From: Flavobacterium sp. ALJ2
Lineage (GTDB): Bacteria > Bacteroidota > Bacteroidia > Flavobacteriales > Flavobacteriaceae
NCBI RefSeq assembly: GCF_015594725.1
Contig: NZ_JADNRC010000001.1
Coordinates: 372,001 to 436,000, forward strand
DNA: 64,000 nucleotides
Direction of reading: 5' to 3'
The position numbers were made by a program, and so were the translations under genes. Shown here in pieces: positions 53,257-63,561 of the stretch (the first letter of the stretch is position 1; each line of letters opens with the position of its first letter). The notes beneath the pieces were generated by a model that saw only the letters and a program-made list of their open reading frames with translations, made no database searches and was not told the origin of the DNA.

Positions 53257-55698
53257 TTGAAAGTAATAAATAAGCTTTATCCGCATGCCCTAGTTATATT
53301 GGGATTTGTACTCGTTTCTTTAATTTATTTTTATCCTGTATTACAAGGAAAACAGATTTTTCAATCGGATATTGCACAATATACCGGAATGGCCAAGGAA
53401 CAAAATGATTTCAGAGCAACTGAACATGCTGAACCCTATTGGACAAACTCGGCTTTTGGCGGAATGCCAACTTACCAATTAGGTGCTAATTATCCACATG
53501 ATTATGTAGGGCAATTAGATGATGCTTTGCGATTCTTACCTCGTCCTGCCGATTACCTTTTCTTGTATTTCTTAGGATTTTATGGATTGTTATTGGTTTT
53601 AAAAATTGACCCACTTAAAGCTTTCATTGGAGCATTGGCTTTTGGTTTCTCTACTTATTTAATTATTATATTAGGAGTAGGACATAATGCTAAGGCACAT
53701 GCTATTGCATATATGCCACTGGTTATTGCAGGATTTATACTCGTATTTCAGAAAAAATATATTGTAGGTGGATTACTCACCATGTTTGCGGTTGCCTTGG
53801 AAATCAATGCAAACCACTTCCAAATGACATATTACTTATTGATTTTATTGTTGATTCTTTCAGGATACTTCGCATTTAATTTTATAAAAGATAAAGAATA
53901 TAAGCCACTTTTAATCTCATTTGGAGTTTTGGCAGTAGCTGGAATTTTCGCTTTAGGCGCAAATGCTACTAATTTAATGGCAACTAGCGAATATGCTAGT
54001 TTTAGTACCAGAGGAAAAAGTGAATTGACATTCAATCCTGATGGTTCAAAAAATAATACCAGCGGAAGTGCTTTAACTCGTGATTACATTACAGAATATA
54101 GCTATGGAATTGCAGAAAGTTTCAACCTAATTGCACCAAGATTATTTGGTGGTTCTAATAGTGAACCTTTAGGCATAGATAGTCATATGTACGAATTTAT
54201 GATTGGACAAGGAGTTTCAGAAGGGCAAGCAAAAAATTTTGTTTCGGCAATGCCAACTTATTGGGGAGATCAGCCTATCGTGGCAGCTCCAGCATATATT
54301 GGTGCTATCGTTTTCTTTTTAGCAGTTTTGGCTTTGTTTATTGATGACAGAAAAATTAAATATGTATTCTTTTCAGGAGCAATGGTTGCTTTAGTGCTTT
54401 CTTGGGGTAAAAACTTTCCGTTGTTAACAGATTTCTTTATCGATCATGTACCTATGTACGATAAATTTAGAGCGGTGTCTTCAATACAAGTAATTCTTGA
54501 GTTGTGTTTTCCAGTTCTTGCAATTATGGGATTACAATCTTTCTTTAAGCTAAAAGACAGTGACCCAAAATTACAGCAAAAAGGATTAGTTCAAACAGGT
54601 GTATTTAGTATTGGTATTATATTGATACTAGTTTTTTGTAAAAGCATGTTTAATTTCTCAGGAGGTAGTGATGGTTATTTTTTAGAGAATTACGGTCCTG
54701 ATTTTGTTGATGCACTAAAAGAAGATAGAAAAACGTTGTATTCAGCAGATTTATTGCGTTCAGGTTTTTTTATTGTAGTAGCATTTGGAGTTTTATGGTT
54801 CTTTATCAAAAACAAACTTTCTCAAAATACAGCACTTATAATAGTTGGAGTTTTAATGATTTTCGATTTGTTTTTTGTAGATAAAAAATATGTTTCAGCG
54901 AAAGATTTTGTAAGTGGTAGAGAAGTTGCAATTCCTTTTCAGGAAACACCTTCGGATGTTCAAATTTTGAAAGATACTACGCATTATAGAGTTTTTGAAG
55001 TTAATGGTAATTTGTCTAGTGCACGAGCATCTTATTTCCATAAATCAATTGGAGGATATCATGCAGCAAAACCAAGAAGAATGCAACAGTTATTTGACTA
55101 TCAAATAGCCAAAAACAATATGGAAGTATTGGATATGTTAAATATCAAATACATTATCCAAACGAATAAAGAAGGACAAGAATTCCCAACAATAAACCCG
55201 AATACTAATGGTAATGCTTGGTTTGTAAAAGATGTAAAATTGGTTAATACAGCCGATGCCGAAATGAAACTTTTAGGTCATTTGGATACTAAAATAGTAG
55301 CTATTTTCAATGTTCATGACCATGGATCTAAATTTAAAAGTGCTCGATTAAAGAAAAAATGGGATGCAAGCGGAACTATAAAATTAGACGTTTATAAACC
55401 AAATTATCTTAAATATACATCAGATAACTTAAATGATGGTTTAGCAGTATTCTCTGAAATATATTATGAAAAAGGATGGAACACTTATATAGATGGTAAA
55501 TTAACGGAACATTTTCCTGTAAATTATGTCTTAAGAGCGCTTGAAGTTCCTGGAGGAAAACATACAATAGAATTTAAATTTGAACCAGAAGTTGTTAAAA
55601 CTGGTAGCATGATTACACTTGCTAGTTCAATAGGTATGCTAGTTCTTTTAATCGGAGGAATCTATTTTGAAAGAAAGAAATCGATTAGTGTTAAGTAA
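53257..55698 (+). CDS. YfhO-family multi-helix membrane protein
   Basis: The 813-aa protein starts at TTG. It has about twelve hydrophobic segments between residues 10 and 540, then a periplasmic C-terminal domain and a last helix (ASSIGMLVLLIGGIYF). QSDIAQYTGMAKEQNDFRAT, PYWTNSAFGGMPTYQLG and LGVGHNAKAHAIAYMPLVIA are typical of YfhO-type proteins, which resemble GT-C glycosyltransferases and are thought to glycosylate cell-envelope polymers. A glycosyltransferase and flippase follow 1 kb later, consistent with envelope polysaccharide work. The specific reaction is unknown. Confidence 0.85.
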   Translation: MKVINKLYPHALVILGFVLVSLIYFYPVLQGKQIFQSDIAQYTGMAKEQNDFRATEHAEPYWTNSAFGGMPTYQLGANYPHDYVGQLDDALRFLPRPADYLFLYFLGFYGLLLVLKIDPLKAFIGALAFGFSTYLIIILGVGHNAKAHAIAYMPLVIAGFILVFQKKYIVGGLLTMFAVALEINANHFQMTYYLLILLLILSGYFAFNFIKDKEYKPLLISFGVLAVAGIFALGANATNLMATSEYASFSTRGKSELTFNPDGSKNNTSGSALTRDYITEYSYGIAESFNLIAPRLFGGSNSEPLGIDSHMYEFMIGQGVSEGQAKNFVSAMPTYWGDQPIVAAPAYIGAIVFFLAVLALFIDDRKIKYVFFSGAMVALVLSWGKNFPLLTDFFIDHVPMYDKFRAVSSIQVILELCFPVLAIMGLQSFFKLKDSDPKLQQKGLVQTGVFSIGIILILVFCKSMFNFSGGSDGYFLENYGPDFVDALKEDRKTLYSADLLRSGFFIVVAFGVLWFFIKNKLSQNTALIIVGVLMIFDLFFVDKKYVSAKDFVSGREVAIPFQETPSDVQILKDTTHYRVFEVNGNLSSARASYFHKSIGGYHAAKPRRMQQLFDYQIAKNNMEVLDMLNIKYIIQTNKEGQEFPTINPNTNGNAWFVKDVKLVNTADAEMKLLGHLDTKIVAIFNVHDHGSKFKSARLKKKWDASGTIKLDVYKPNYLKYTSDNLNDGLAVFSEIYYEKGWNTYIDGKLTEHFPVNYVLRALEVPGGKHTIEFKFEPEVVKTGSMITLASSIGMLVLLIGGIYFERKKSISVK

Positions 55699-55725
55699 TC
55701 AGATTTCGATCTTAGCTTAACAATC

Positions 55726-55974
55726 GTGATTTTAAAGATTCTTAAAGTGTTTTTTCTTGTATTTCTGGATGTAGCAATACTCATTTTTTGTGGTATTTAT
55801 ATGATGGGATATGATGATTTTTATGAAGAGAGCCAAGGAGAATATTTAAGTCTTTCAAGCATGGAAACTAAATACAAGATTGTTTGGATTTTTTATAATT
55901 TTTGGATCTTTTTAAATTGTGTACTTTTGTTATATATTTTATTTAGAATTTTTAAGAAAACAATTTCGAAATAA
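55726..55974 (+). CDS. Small two-helix membrane protein of unknown function
   Basis: This 82-aa protein starts at GTG. Two hydrophobic segments (VFFLVFLDVAILIFCGIYMM and VWIFYNFWIFLNCVLLLYIL) flank a polar loop (YDDFYEESQGEYLSLSSMET). It starts 27 bp after the YfhO-like stop. No family recognised; the frame is short, and composition is the main support. Confidence 0.45.
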   Translation: MILKILKVFFLVFLDVAILIFCGIYMMGYDDFYEESQGEYLSLSSMETKYKIVWIFYNFWIFLNCVLLLYILFRIFKKTISK

Positions 55975-55998
55975 TCTTTTTAAACAATTTGATTAAAA

Positions 55999-56166
55999 GT
56001 GGAAACGGATAAAACTATTGAAGCAAATATTAAGGCTATGGAAAAAAAAAGGATAGCCGAAATAAAATCACTTTCTTATTTGGAAAGATTAGAGAGAATG
56101 ATGGCGATTATTGAAGTTTCTTATATGTTACGCACTGCTACGAAAATTCAATATAAAAGATCATGA
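55999..56166 (+). CDS. Small 55-aa protein overlapping the nucleotidyltransferase gene
   Basis: From GTG 55999 the frame reads METDKTIEANIKAMEKKRIA then EIKSLSYLERLERMMAIIEV and SYMLRTATKIQYKRS. The stop TGA at 56164-56166 overlaps the next start in the ATGA form. The helix-rich, charged sequence and tight coupling make a toxin-antitoxin-like or regulator-effector pair plausible. No known domain is recognised. Its N-terminal start is uncertain (an in-frame ATG exists 39 bp further in). Confidence 0.55.
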   Translation: METDKTIEANIKAMEKKRIAEIKSLSYLERLERMMAIIEVSYMLRTATKIQYKRS

Positions 56167-56630
56167 ATGAGCAAATTATTTCAATTTGGAAGTATTTTCA
56201 TGAATTTAATGTAAGATACATTATTATTGGAGGTTTTGCGGTCAATGTTTATGGATATAATCGAAATACAGGAGATTTAGATGTTTATCTTGAGGATACT
56301 TTAGAGAATAGACAAAATCTTAAGAAAGCTTTTATAGCTATTGGCATAGGAAATTTTGAATCTATTGAGACAATGCAATTTGTGCCTGGATGGACAGATT
56401 TTACATTAAATTACGGATTAAGACTTGATATTATGACTACAGTAAAAGGATTAGAAGACCAATCTTTTGATTCTCTTTTAGAAGTTGCTACTATTGTTTC
56501 CATAGATAAAATTCCAGTTAACTTTATAGATTATGATAATTTAATTATTTCTAAGAAAGCTGCTAATAGACCAAAAGATCTTTTGGATATAGAAGAGCTT
56601 GATAAATTAAATGATAAAAAGGATTCTTAA
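56163..56630 (+). CDS. Minimal nucleotidyltransferase-fold protein (AbiEii/DUF6036-like)
   Basis: The 155-aa protein begins with a helix and then IIIGGFAVNVYGYNRNTGDL followed by DVYLED. The GG and the D-L-D pair form the nucleotidyltransferase active site. The remaining fold ends with NRPKDLLDIEELDKL, typical of small NTases in MNT/AbiEii-type toxin-antitoxin modules. It shares an ATGA overlap with the 55-aa gene. Whether it is the toxin or antitoxin, or acts on other substrates, cannot be read. It is not associated with a visible phage or defence island. Confidence 0.8.
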   Translation: MNEQIISIWKYFHEFNVRYIIIGGFAVNVYGYNRNTGDLDVYLEDTLENRQNLKKAFIAIGIGNFESIETMQFVPGWTDFTLNYGLRLDIMTTVKGLEDQSFDSLLEVATIVSIDKIPVNFIDYDNLIISKKAANRPKDLLDIEELDKLNDKKDS

Positions 56631-56694
56631 AAAAGGTTGTAATCATTCTTATAACTGCTAAATTTGCAACTTTAAACTTTAAACCATTTTTTTC

Positions 56695-57978
56695 TTGGAA
56701 CAAAAAAAACTCCTTATTATAACCTATTACTTTCCACCTGCTGGAGGACCTGGCGTGCAACGCTGGTTGAAATTTGTAAAATATTTGCCCGAATTTGGTG
56801 TTCAGCCAATTGTATATGTACCAGAAAATCCAACTTATCCTATTGTTGATGAAGGGTTGGTAAATGAAGTTTCGGATCAGGTAATTGTTATCAAGAATAA
56901 AATTATTGAGCCTTATCAATTAGCTTCATTTTTTTCGAAAAATAAAACAAAGAAAATAGCTTCTGGAATTTTTCCGAATAAAAAAAAGCAATCATTACTT
57001 GATAAAGCATTTCTTTGGGTTCGTGGGAATTTATTTATTCCCGATGCCCGCATTTTATGGGTAAAACCATCGGTTTCTTTTTTAGAGAAATATATTGTCG
57101 AGAATAATATTGATACAATTGTAACTTCCGGTCCGCCACATAGTTTGCATCTTATCGGATTAGAGCTAAAACAGAAATTAAATATAAAATGGTTTGCTGA
57201 TTTTCGTGATCCATGGACTACGATTGGTTATCATAAATCATTACGTTTATCTAGTTATGCTGCCAGAAAACATAAGAAACTAGAACATCTGGTTTTAAAT
57301 ATTGCCGATACGATTCTTGTTACAAGTAAAACAACCAAAACAGAATTTCAGGAAATAACAACAAAACCTATTGAAGTTATTACCAATGGATATGATGTTG
57401 AAAATGTCGAAAAGCAAACATTAGATACTAAGTTTACATTGGCACATATAGGTTCTTTCTTATCCGAAAGAAATCCGCTTTTTCTATGGGAATGTTTGGT
57501 TGAGTTATTACAGGAAATTCCTGAATTCAAGCAGCATTTAGAAATAAAACTAATTGGTGCAGTTAGTCAGGAAGTATTAGAAACAATTACTAAGTTCAAT
57601 CTTAATGATTATCTGAATAATTTAGGATATGTTTCGCATAAAGAAGCTATCGCGCATCAAAAAAAATCTCAGGTTTTATTGTTAATCGAGATCAATTCAG
57701 AAGACACAAAGAGTATTATTCCTGGTAAGTTGTTTGAATATATGGTTTCTAATAGACCAATAATTGCAATAGGACCAAAGGGTTCTGACTTCTCAGATAT
57801 TATAACTCAGACAAATACAGGTGTGTTTTTTGACTATTCTGAAAAAATGAAATTAAAAAGTGTAATTTTGGATTTTTACAATCAATTTTTAGAAGGGAAA
57901 CTACAATCAAACGGAGTAGGATTACAACAATATTCTAGAAAAAACCTAACAAAACAGTTAGCACAATTGATTAAATAG
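56695..57978 (+). CDS. Glycosyltransferase (GT4-like, two Rossmann domains)
   Basis: The 427-aa protein (start at TTG 56695; no upstream ATG fits) begins LLIITYYFPPAGGPGVQRWL, the GT4 acceptor-side motif, then ITNGYDVENVE at the domain switch, and ends with the donor-binding IIPGKLFEYMVSNRPIIAIG. These mark a GT-B family 4 enzyme that transfers a nucleotide-sugar to a lipid or glycan at the inner face of the membrane. Its flippase neighbour begins 43 bp later, so the two probably make an envelope or surface glycan. Confidence 0.88.
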   Translation: MEQKKLLIITYYFPPAGGPGVQRWLKFVKYLPEFGVQPIVYVPENPTYPIVDEGLVNEVSDQVIVIKNKIIEPYQLASFFSKNKTKKIASGIFPNKKKQSLLDKAFLWVRGNLFIPDARILWVKPSVSFLEKYIVENNIDTIVTSGPPHSLHLIGLELKQKLNIKWFADFRDPWTTIGYHKSLRLSSYAARKHKKLEHLVLNIADTILVTSKTTKTEFQEITTKPIEVITNGYDVENVEKQTLDTKFTLAHIGSFLSERNPLFLWECLVELLQEIPEFKQHLEIKLIGAVSQEVLETITKFNLNDYLNNLGYVSHKEAIAHQKKSQVLLLIEINSEDTKSIIPGKLFEYMVSNRPIIAIGPKGSDFSDIITQTNTGVFFDYSEKMKLKSVILDFYNQFLEGKLQSNGVGLQQYSRKNLTKQLAQLIK

Positions 57979-58020
57979 AATACTTTTTAAACTTTCAATA
58001 AAAAAACATAAATACCTTCA

Positions 58021-59493
58021 ATGGGCATAGTCTTAAATCAGTCTTTTAAAAATACTATTATAACATATATTGGTTTTGGTATTGGTGCAATAAACACGCT
58101 TTATTTATATCCGATTTATTTAGGCGAAACTTATTATGGCTTAACTAATTATATTCTTTCTGCAGCAAATGTAATCATGCCTTTGTTTGCTATCGGGATG
58201 CAAAATACGCTAGTCAAATTTTATTCTCAATATAAAACAGAAGAAGAAAGGGAGCAGTTTTTATCGTTTACGGCTTTGTTTCCAATACTAATGTGTATTC
58301 CGTTAGGAATTATCGGAATCTTTTTTTTTGATGACATTACAGCCTTCGTATCAAAGAAAAATCCAGTTGTAAAAGAGTTTATTTTATTGATTCCTTTTGT
58401 TGGAATTTGTATGGCTTACTTCGAGATTTTTTATGCATGGGCAAGGGTTCATATGCATTCTGTTTTTGGGAATTTCATAAAAGAAGTAGGTTTAAGATTG
58501 TTTTCTACAGTTGTATTAGTAGGGTTGTATTTTCATTGGATAACCTTAATTCAATTTGTATATATAACGGCAGGGATTTATTTTTTAGCTTTTATCGTAA
58601 CGATGTTTTATGCTTTTAGTATCAAGAAGCCAAAATTTCAGATCACCATACCAGAGAACGTAAAAAGTGTAATGGAATATACGTTTTACATTATTCTTTC
58701 AGGAAGTGTAGCCAATTTGCTTTTGGATGGAGATAAGTTGATGCTTAATCAGTATATGAAAATTGAGAATATAGCCTATTATTCGGTAGCAACATATATT
58801 GCCTTGGTAATCTCAGTTCCGAGCCGTGCAATGCATCAAATCGTGTATCCTATTACAGCTAAATTAATGCATGAAAACAAACATGACGAATTGAATGATT
58901 TGTACAAAAAGACATCTATTAATTTACAGATTGTTGGTGGATTTGTGATGTTGTGTATTTTCGTAAATATTAATCAGTTATATGAAATAGTTCCTGAGGA
59001 ATATAGAGGAGGAGTTCCGGTTGTTTTTATGATTGGGTTGTCTAAATATTTTGATCTTATTTTAGGAAATAATAATGCTATTATTTTTAATACAAAATAT
59101 TATCGAACGGTATTGTTCTTAGGGTTAGGTTTAGTTGTTTTGACCTTTATTTTAAATATAATTTTTATACCGATTTATGGTATTAAGGGTTCAGCATTTG
59201 CAACGTTGTTATCTATTACAGCATACAGTTTGGCAAAATTACTTTTTGTAGTTAAGAAACTTCATTTATATCCTTTTACAAAACAAAATTTGTATTCATT
59301 ACTGGTTACAGCAGTGTTATTTCTATTGTTTTACTTTTGGGAATTTTCAGTTTATCCGTTAATAGGAATTGCTTTAAAATCAGCTATTGTGACGGTTTTT
59401 TATGTGTATTTAAACTATAAATTTGAAATCTCTAAAGAGATAAACCAAGTAATAAATAACTTTGCAAAGAAGCTTGGGATTAAGATTCAGTAA
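58021..59493 (+). CDS. Polysaccharide flippase (Wzx/MATE-like)
   Basis: The 490-aa protein has about fourteen hydrophobic helices, from NTIITYIGFGIGAINTLYLY on, and the typical ATYIALVISVPSRAMHQIVY and YGIKGSAFATLLSITAYSLA. It belongs to the oligosaccharide flippase group of the MOP superfamily, which move undecaprenol-linked sugar units across the inner membrane. It follows the glycosyltransferase closely. Which polymer it serves is unknown. Confidence 0.9.
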   Translation: MGIVLNQSFKNTIITYIGFGIGAINTLYLYPIYLGETYYGLTNYILSAANVIMPLFAIGMQNTLVKFYSQYKTEEEREQFLSFTALFPILMCIPLGIIGIFFFDDITAFVSKKNPVVKEFILLIPFVGICMAYFEIFYAWARVHMHSVFGNFIKEVGLRLFSTVVLVGLYFHWITLIQFVYITAGIYFLAFIVTMFYAFSIKKPKFQITIPENVKSVMEYTFYIILSGSVANLLLDGDKLMLNQYMKIENIAYYSVATYIALVISVPSRAMHQIVYPITAKLMHENKHDELNDLYKKTSINLQIVGGFVMLCIFVNINQLYEIVPEEYRGGVPVVFMIGLSKYFDLILGNNNAIIFNTKYYRTVLFLGLGLVVLTFILNIIFIPIYGIKGSAFATLLSITAYSLAKLLFVVKKLHLYPFTKQNLYSLLVTAVLFLLFYFWEFSVYPLIGIALKSAIVTVFYVYLNYKFEISKEINQVINNFAKKLGIKIQ

Positions 59494-59533
59494 GAAATAA
59501 GTTCGAGAACAAAAAAGGGATTCATTCTGTTTT

Positions 59534-59829
59534 TATATTTGTTATGAAATTAATGCATATACCCAAGAGCCTCAAAAAAACAGCCATTAATTTATTAATC
59601 TTTACATCAAAATATTCAGGATGGTTTTAATAAAGCTGGTATCGTAACAATGTCACTACATTATAAGGGGCTTCGTGATGGTAACAAAACAAATGTTCCA
59701 GAGGATTATCTAAGTAATAATTACGAAACTCCTGCGTTTAATATAAATAGGCAAGTTGTAATTTATTTAAAGGGAGTTTAGGTAGCTAAAAAAAGAGAAT
59801 TGCCTATGTATAATGAAACTTTTAATTGA
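59534..59829 (+). pseudogene. Decayed gene with a promoter-like start, frameshift and internal stop
   Basis: TATATTTG (59534-59541) precedes ATG 59544, whose frame reads MKLMHIPKSLKKTAINLL and ends at a stop after WF. In another frame a 61-codon open stretch reads QNIQDGFNKAGIVTMSLHYK, then GLRDGNKTNVPEDYLSNN, and ends KGV-stop. The same frame then goes on VAKKRELPMYNETFN to a stop at 59827-59829. One frameshift and one nonsense codon would join these. The family is not recognised. The rest of the 59494-59997 gap shows nothing clear. Confidence 0.5.
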
Positions 59830-59997
59830 GGACTCTACTTATGGAATTAATAAATTTAGTGTTTTATGATGAAAAACTAATTGTAATATCACTAAAAGTG
59901 GGTATTGCATAGTTTATGATTATAAACTAATTTTGCTTCCTGTATCCCCCAAATAAATTATTAAAGTCAATAGCTAAAATAATTTTAATTAACGATT

Positions 59998-60297
59998 ATG
60001 AAAAGCCCACAGTTTACGCAAGAAGAAAGTCTACAAGTATTTTCGAATATAATTTCAAATAAAATACATAACGGTTTTATCTTAGAAGAAAGGAATGATG
60101 AAATGCTTTTTGCAGTTTTATCAAAAGGAGAAAGAGTGGTCGATCATAGTTTTAATTTCCTTATTTGTTGCCTAACATTTGGGTTATGGTCTATTGCTTG
60201 GTTGTATTTAACCATAGAGTCATCCAAGAACAAAAAGATATTAGTTGCCATCGATGAAGATGGAATTCCTTTTGAAGATAAATGTTACCACGAATAA
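59998..60297 (+). CDS. Small membrane-associated protein of unknown function
   Basis: This 99-aa protein has a polar N-terminal half (SPQFTQEESLQVFSNIISNK) and one hydrophobic segment (FNFLICCLTFGLWSIAWLYL) near residues 50-69, then KKILVAIDEDGIPFEDKC at the end. I do not recognise the family. It is convergent with uvrA, ending 7 bp before the uvrA stop, with no terminator between. Confidence 0.55.
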   Translation: MKSPQFTQEESLQVFSNIISNKIHNGFILEERNDEMLFAVLSKGERVVDHSFNFLICCLTFGLWSIAWLYLTIESSKNKKILVAIDEDGIPFEDKCYHE

Positions 60298-60304
60298 GTT
60301 AAAA

Positions 60305-63097
60305 TTACAATTTTTCTTTTAAGTAGATACCTGTTATAGATTTTTTTATTTTTACTATATCCTCAGGTATTCCCTCAGCTAACAATTCTCCGCCATTTTC
60401 CCCACCTTCTGGGCCTAAATCGATTATCCAATCGGCACATTTTATAAGATCAAGATTGTGTTCGATTACAATTATAGAATGCCCTTTATCAATCAATGCA
60501 TCAAATGAAGCTAATAATTTCTTGATATCATGAAAATGAAGTCCAGTTGTAGGCTCATCAAAAACAAATAAAGCTTTATCTTTTGTAGCGCCTTTAACCA
60601 AGAATGAAGCCAGTTTAATACGTTGTGCTTCACCACCAGAAAGAGTCGAAGAAGATTGTCCTAATTGTACATATCCTAAACCAACATCTTGTAGTGGCTG
60701 TAATTTTTGCGTAATCTTAGTTTGATTGTTTTTTGAGAAGAAACTAATAGCATCATCAATTGTCATGGTTAAGATGTCATTGATGTTTTTATCGTCAAAA
60801 GTAATTTCTAAAACTTCTTTTTTAAAGCGTTTACCACTACAAGTTTCGCATGGTAACTGTACATCTGCCATAAAAACCATCTCGACGTTAATAGAGCCTT
60901 CACCTTTACAGGTTTCGCATCTTCCACCATCTACATTAAAAGAAAAATGTTTGGCTTGGTAACCTCTTATTTTTGATAGTTTTTCTTTGGCATAAAGTTC
61001 TCTAATATCATCGTAAGCTTTTATATAAGTTACGGGATTAGAACGAGAACTTCTTCCGATAGGATTTTGATCAACATATTCGATATGTTTTATTTGCGAA
61101 AAAGATCCTTTTATTTCAGTAAACTGACCTGCTTTTTCAGCAGCATTATCTAATTTTTTCTGAATAGCAGGAAATAGAATTTTTTTAATAAGTGTGCTTT
61201 TTCCACTACCCGAAACTCCTGTAATTACAGTTAAAACATCTAATGGGAAAGTAACATCTATATTTTTAAGATTGTTTTCGCGAGCGCCAATAATCTGTAT
61301 GAAATTTTTAGATTTTCTTCGGTGTTTAGGAATAGCTATTTCTAAATCACCATTTAAATATTTAGCCGTTAACGAAGATGATTTTAATATTTCCTCATAC
61401 GTTCCCTGGGCTACTAATTCTCCTCCAAAAGTTCCTGCTTCAGGACCAATATCTATAATCATATCGGCAGCTTTCATGATGTCTTCGTCATGTTCTACAA
61501 CAATTACAGTATTGCCTAAATCACGAAGAGAAAGCAATACTTTTATCAATCGTTCAGAATCTTTTGGATGTAAACCAATACTTGGTTCATCTAGAATATA
61601 CATAGATCCAACCAAACTACTTCCTAGAGAAGTGGCCAGATTAATACGTTGCGATTCTCCTCCAGAAAGAGTCGAAGAATTTCGATTTAAGGTAAGGTAA
61701 GAAAGTCCTACTTCTGTTAAAAAGGATAGTCTATTATTAATTTCAACTAGTAATCGTTTTGCAATTTGTTTTTCATAAACATTAAGCTCTATTCCATTGA
61801 AGAAACTAGCTAAATGCTGAATTGGTAAATCGACTAAATCTGAAACTGTTTTACCGTTTATTTTTACATAAGAAGCTTCTATTCGTAAACGTTTTCCTTT
61901 ACAAACATGGCATTTTGTTTTTCCGCGGTAGCGAGAAAGCATTACTCTATTTTGTATTTTATAATTTTTTTCTTCAAGTTCTTTGAAGAAATCATTTAAG
62001 CCTTCAAAATATTGATTTCCTTTCCATATTAGTTCTTTTTGTTCCTCGCTTAATTGAAAGTATGGTTTGTGTATTGGGAAATCGAATTTATGAGAATTAT
62101 TTACCAATTGATCACGAAACCAACTCATGCTTTCGCCACGCCAAGGAAAAATGGCATTTTCGTAAATAGATAAAGAAGTATTAGGAACTACTAAATCGGC
62201 ATCGATACCAATAATATTTCCATATCCTTCGCAAGCAGGGCAAGCACCATACGGATTATTGAAACTAAATAAATGCGGATTTGGTTCTAAGAAAGTGATT
62301 CCGTCTAACTCAAAATTATTAGAATAACTGAATCTTTTATTAGTTTTTAATTCTTGTAAAAAACAAATACCCTTTCCTTCAAAAAATGCAGTTTGAACAG
62401 CATCTGAAAGACGATTGTAAAATTCTTCCTCGTCTTTTACAACGATTCTATCAATAATCAATAAGATCTCTTGGTTCTTTTTTGTGTCAAGTGAAGTTTC
62501 AAATTCATCTAAACGAACCATTTCGTTATCAATTAAAATACGAGCAAATCCTTGTTGTAATAAAACATTAAGTTTATCTTCTAGTTTTCTTCCTTTTTCA
62601 AGATGAATAGGAGCTAGAAGCAACCACTTACTATCTAATTCTAGATTTTTTACATCGGTAACAACATCGGTAACGGTATTTTTTTTGACTTCATGACCAG
62701 AAACAGGTGAGTAGGTACGACCAATTCTTGCAAAAAGTAACTTTACATAATCGTAAATCTCTGTAGATGTTCCTACTGTCGAACGCGCATTGGTAGTATT
62801 TACTTTTTGCTCAATAGCAATTGCAGGAGCAATTCCTTTTATGTATTCGACCTTTGGTTTATCTAAACGACCTAAAAACTGACGTGCATATGATGATAAA
62901 CTCTCTACATAACGGCGTTGTCCTTCAGCATACAAAGTATCGAATGCCAAACTTGATTTTCCAGAACCCGAAAGTCCCGTGATAACAACAAGTTTGTTTC
63001 TTGGAATGGCAACATCTACATTTTTTAAATTATGTACCTGAGCACCTTTAATGATGATGTTTTTCTTTGGGTCGAGTGTAGAAAGGTCAATTTGCAT
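60305..63097 (-). CDS. uvrA: UvrABC excinuclease ATPase subunit A
   Basis: The start is placed at ATG 63097 (930 aa); a TTG further upstream overlaps the TACTTTTG promoter. The two ABC modules are present: [15 protein letters not shown] (near residue 42) and [15 protein letters not shown], each with a signature ([24 protein letters not shown]) and Walker B ([18 protein letters not shown]). Zinc-finger Cys clusters [24 protein letters not shown] and CETCSGKR are complete. UvrA scans DNA for bulky lesions and loads UvrB. Length is typical. Confidence 0.98.
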   Translation of the reverse strand: MQIDLSTLDPKKNIIIKGAQVHNLKNVDVAIPRNKLVVITGLSGSGKSSLAFDTLYAEGQRRYVESLSSYARQFLGRLDKPKVEYIKGIAPAIAIEQKVNTTNARSTVGTSTEIYDYVKLLFARIGRTYSPVSGHEVKKNTVTDVVTDVKNLELDSKWLLLAPIHLEKGRKLEDKLNVLLQQGFARILIDNEMVRLDEFETSLDTKKNQEILLIIDRIVVKDEEEFYNRLSDAVQTAFFEGKGICFLQELKTNKRFSYSNNFELDGITFLEPNPHLFSFNNPYGACPACEGYGNIIGIDADLVVPNTSLSIYENAIFPWRGESMSWFRDQLVNNSHKFDFPIHKPYFQLSEEQKELIWKGNQYFEGLNDFFKELEEKNYKIQNRVMLSRYRGKTKCHVCKGKRLRIEASYVKINGKTVSDLVDLPIQHLASFFNGIELNVYEKQIAKRLLVEINNRLSFLTEVGLSYLTLNRNSSTLSGGESQRINLATSLGSSLVGSMYILDEPSIGLHPKDSERLIKVLLSLRDLGNTVIVVEHDEDIMKAADMIIDIGPEAGTFGGELVAQGTYEEILKSSSLTAKYLNGDLEIAIPKHRRKSKNFIQIIGARENNLKNIDVTFPLDVLTVITGVSGSGKSTLIKKILFPAIQKKLDNAAEKAGQFTEIKGSFSQIKHIEYVDQNPIGRSSRSNPVTYIKAYDDIRELYAKEKLSKIRGYQAKHFSFNVDGGRCETCKGEGSINVEMVFMADVQLPCETCSGKRFKKEVLEITFDDKNINDILTMTIDDAISFFSKNNQTKITQKLQPLQDVGLGYVQLGQSSSTLSGGEAQRIKLASFLVKGATKDKALFVFDEPTTGLHFHDIKKLLASFDALIDKGHSIIVIEHNLDLIKCADWIIDLGPEGGENGGELLAEGIPEDIVKIKKSITGIYLKEKL

Positions 63098-63115
63098 ACA
63101 AAAAATCAATTTCCA

Positions 63116-63123
63116 CAAAAGTA
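63116..63123 (-). promoter_or_regulatory. TAnnTTTG promoter element of uvrA
   Basis: The minus strand reads TACTTTTG, 18 bp upstream of the ATG at 63097. This supports that start over a TTG at 63118. Confidence 0.5.
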
Positions 63124-63431
63124 AGCATTTTTGATTTGAGTTATGTTAAGGATAGAGGTTCAATTTATGTAAAAAACAACACAATAATTATTGTTTTAAG
63201 ATAAGGTCATCTCCGAAAAATAGTGTTGATTAGATTCTAGATATAGCAATGATAAAGAATGTAAAAAAAAATATTTGTTAAATTGCAATCAATTTGTTTT
63301 GTGCGATTTAGACTTCTTTTTTAGCGGTTAAGAACAAAGAGGAAATTTATTGGTTTTTATCTTTTTTATGGAAATCGTTGGCTTGGTCTTCATGTTTTTT
63401 AGATTTAGATAATTATTATTCTTAATTTAAT

Positions 63432-63463
63432 TTGCTTTTTTTAAAAAATATTTGTTAAATTTG
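63432..63463 (+). promoter_or_regulatory. Promoter of the final ECF sigma-factor gene (TTG-N21-TAAATTTG)
   Basis: TAAATTTG (63456-63463) fits the TAnnTTTG consensus, and TTG stands at 63432-63434. It lies 98 bp upstream of the ATG at 63562. Confidence 0.6.
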
Positions 63464-63561
63464 AACACTTAATTAACACTTTAAAAACTATTAGCCTATA
63501 CAGTAAAATTACTTTTTTAGAAAATTACCCAAATTTCAAATTAAAACTAAAAGGTAGTATT

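Larger units (their letters stand above)
63098..63561. other. 464-bp gap between uvrA and the final sigma-factor gene
   Basis: It holds the uvrA promoter element on the minus strand (63116-63123), and on the plus strand a good TTG-N21-TAAATTTG promoter at 63432-63463. No gene or other structure is evident in the AT-rich remainder. Confidence 0.6.
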
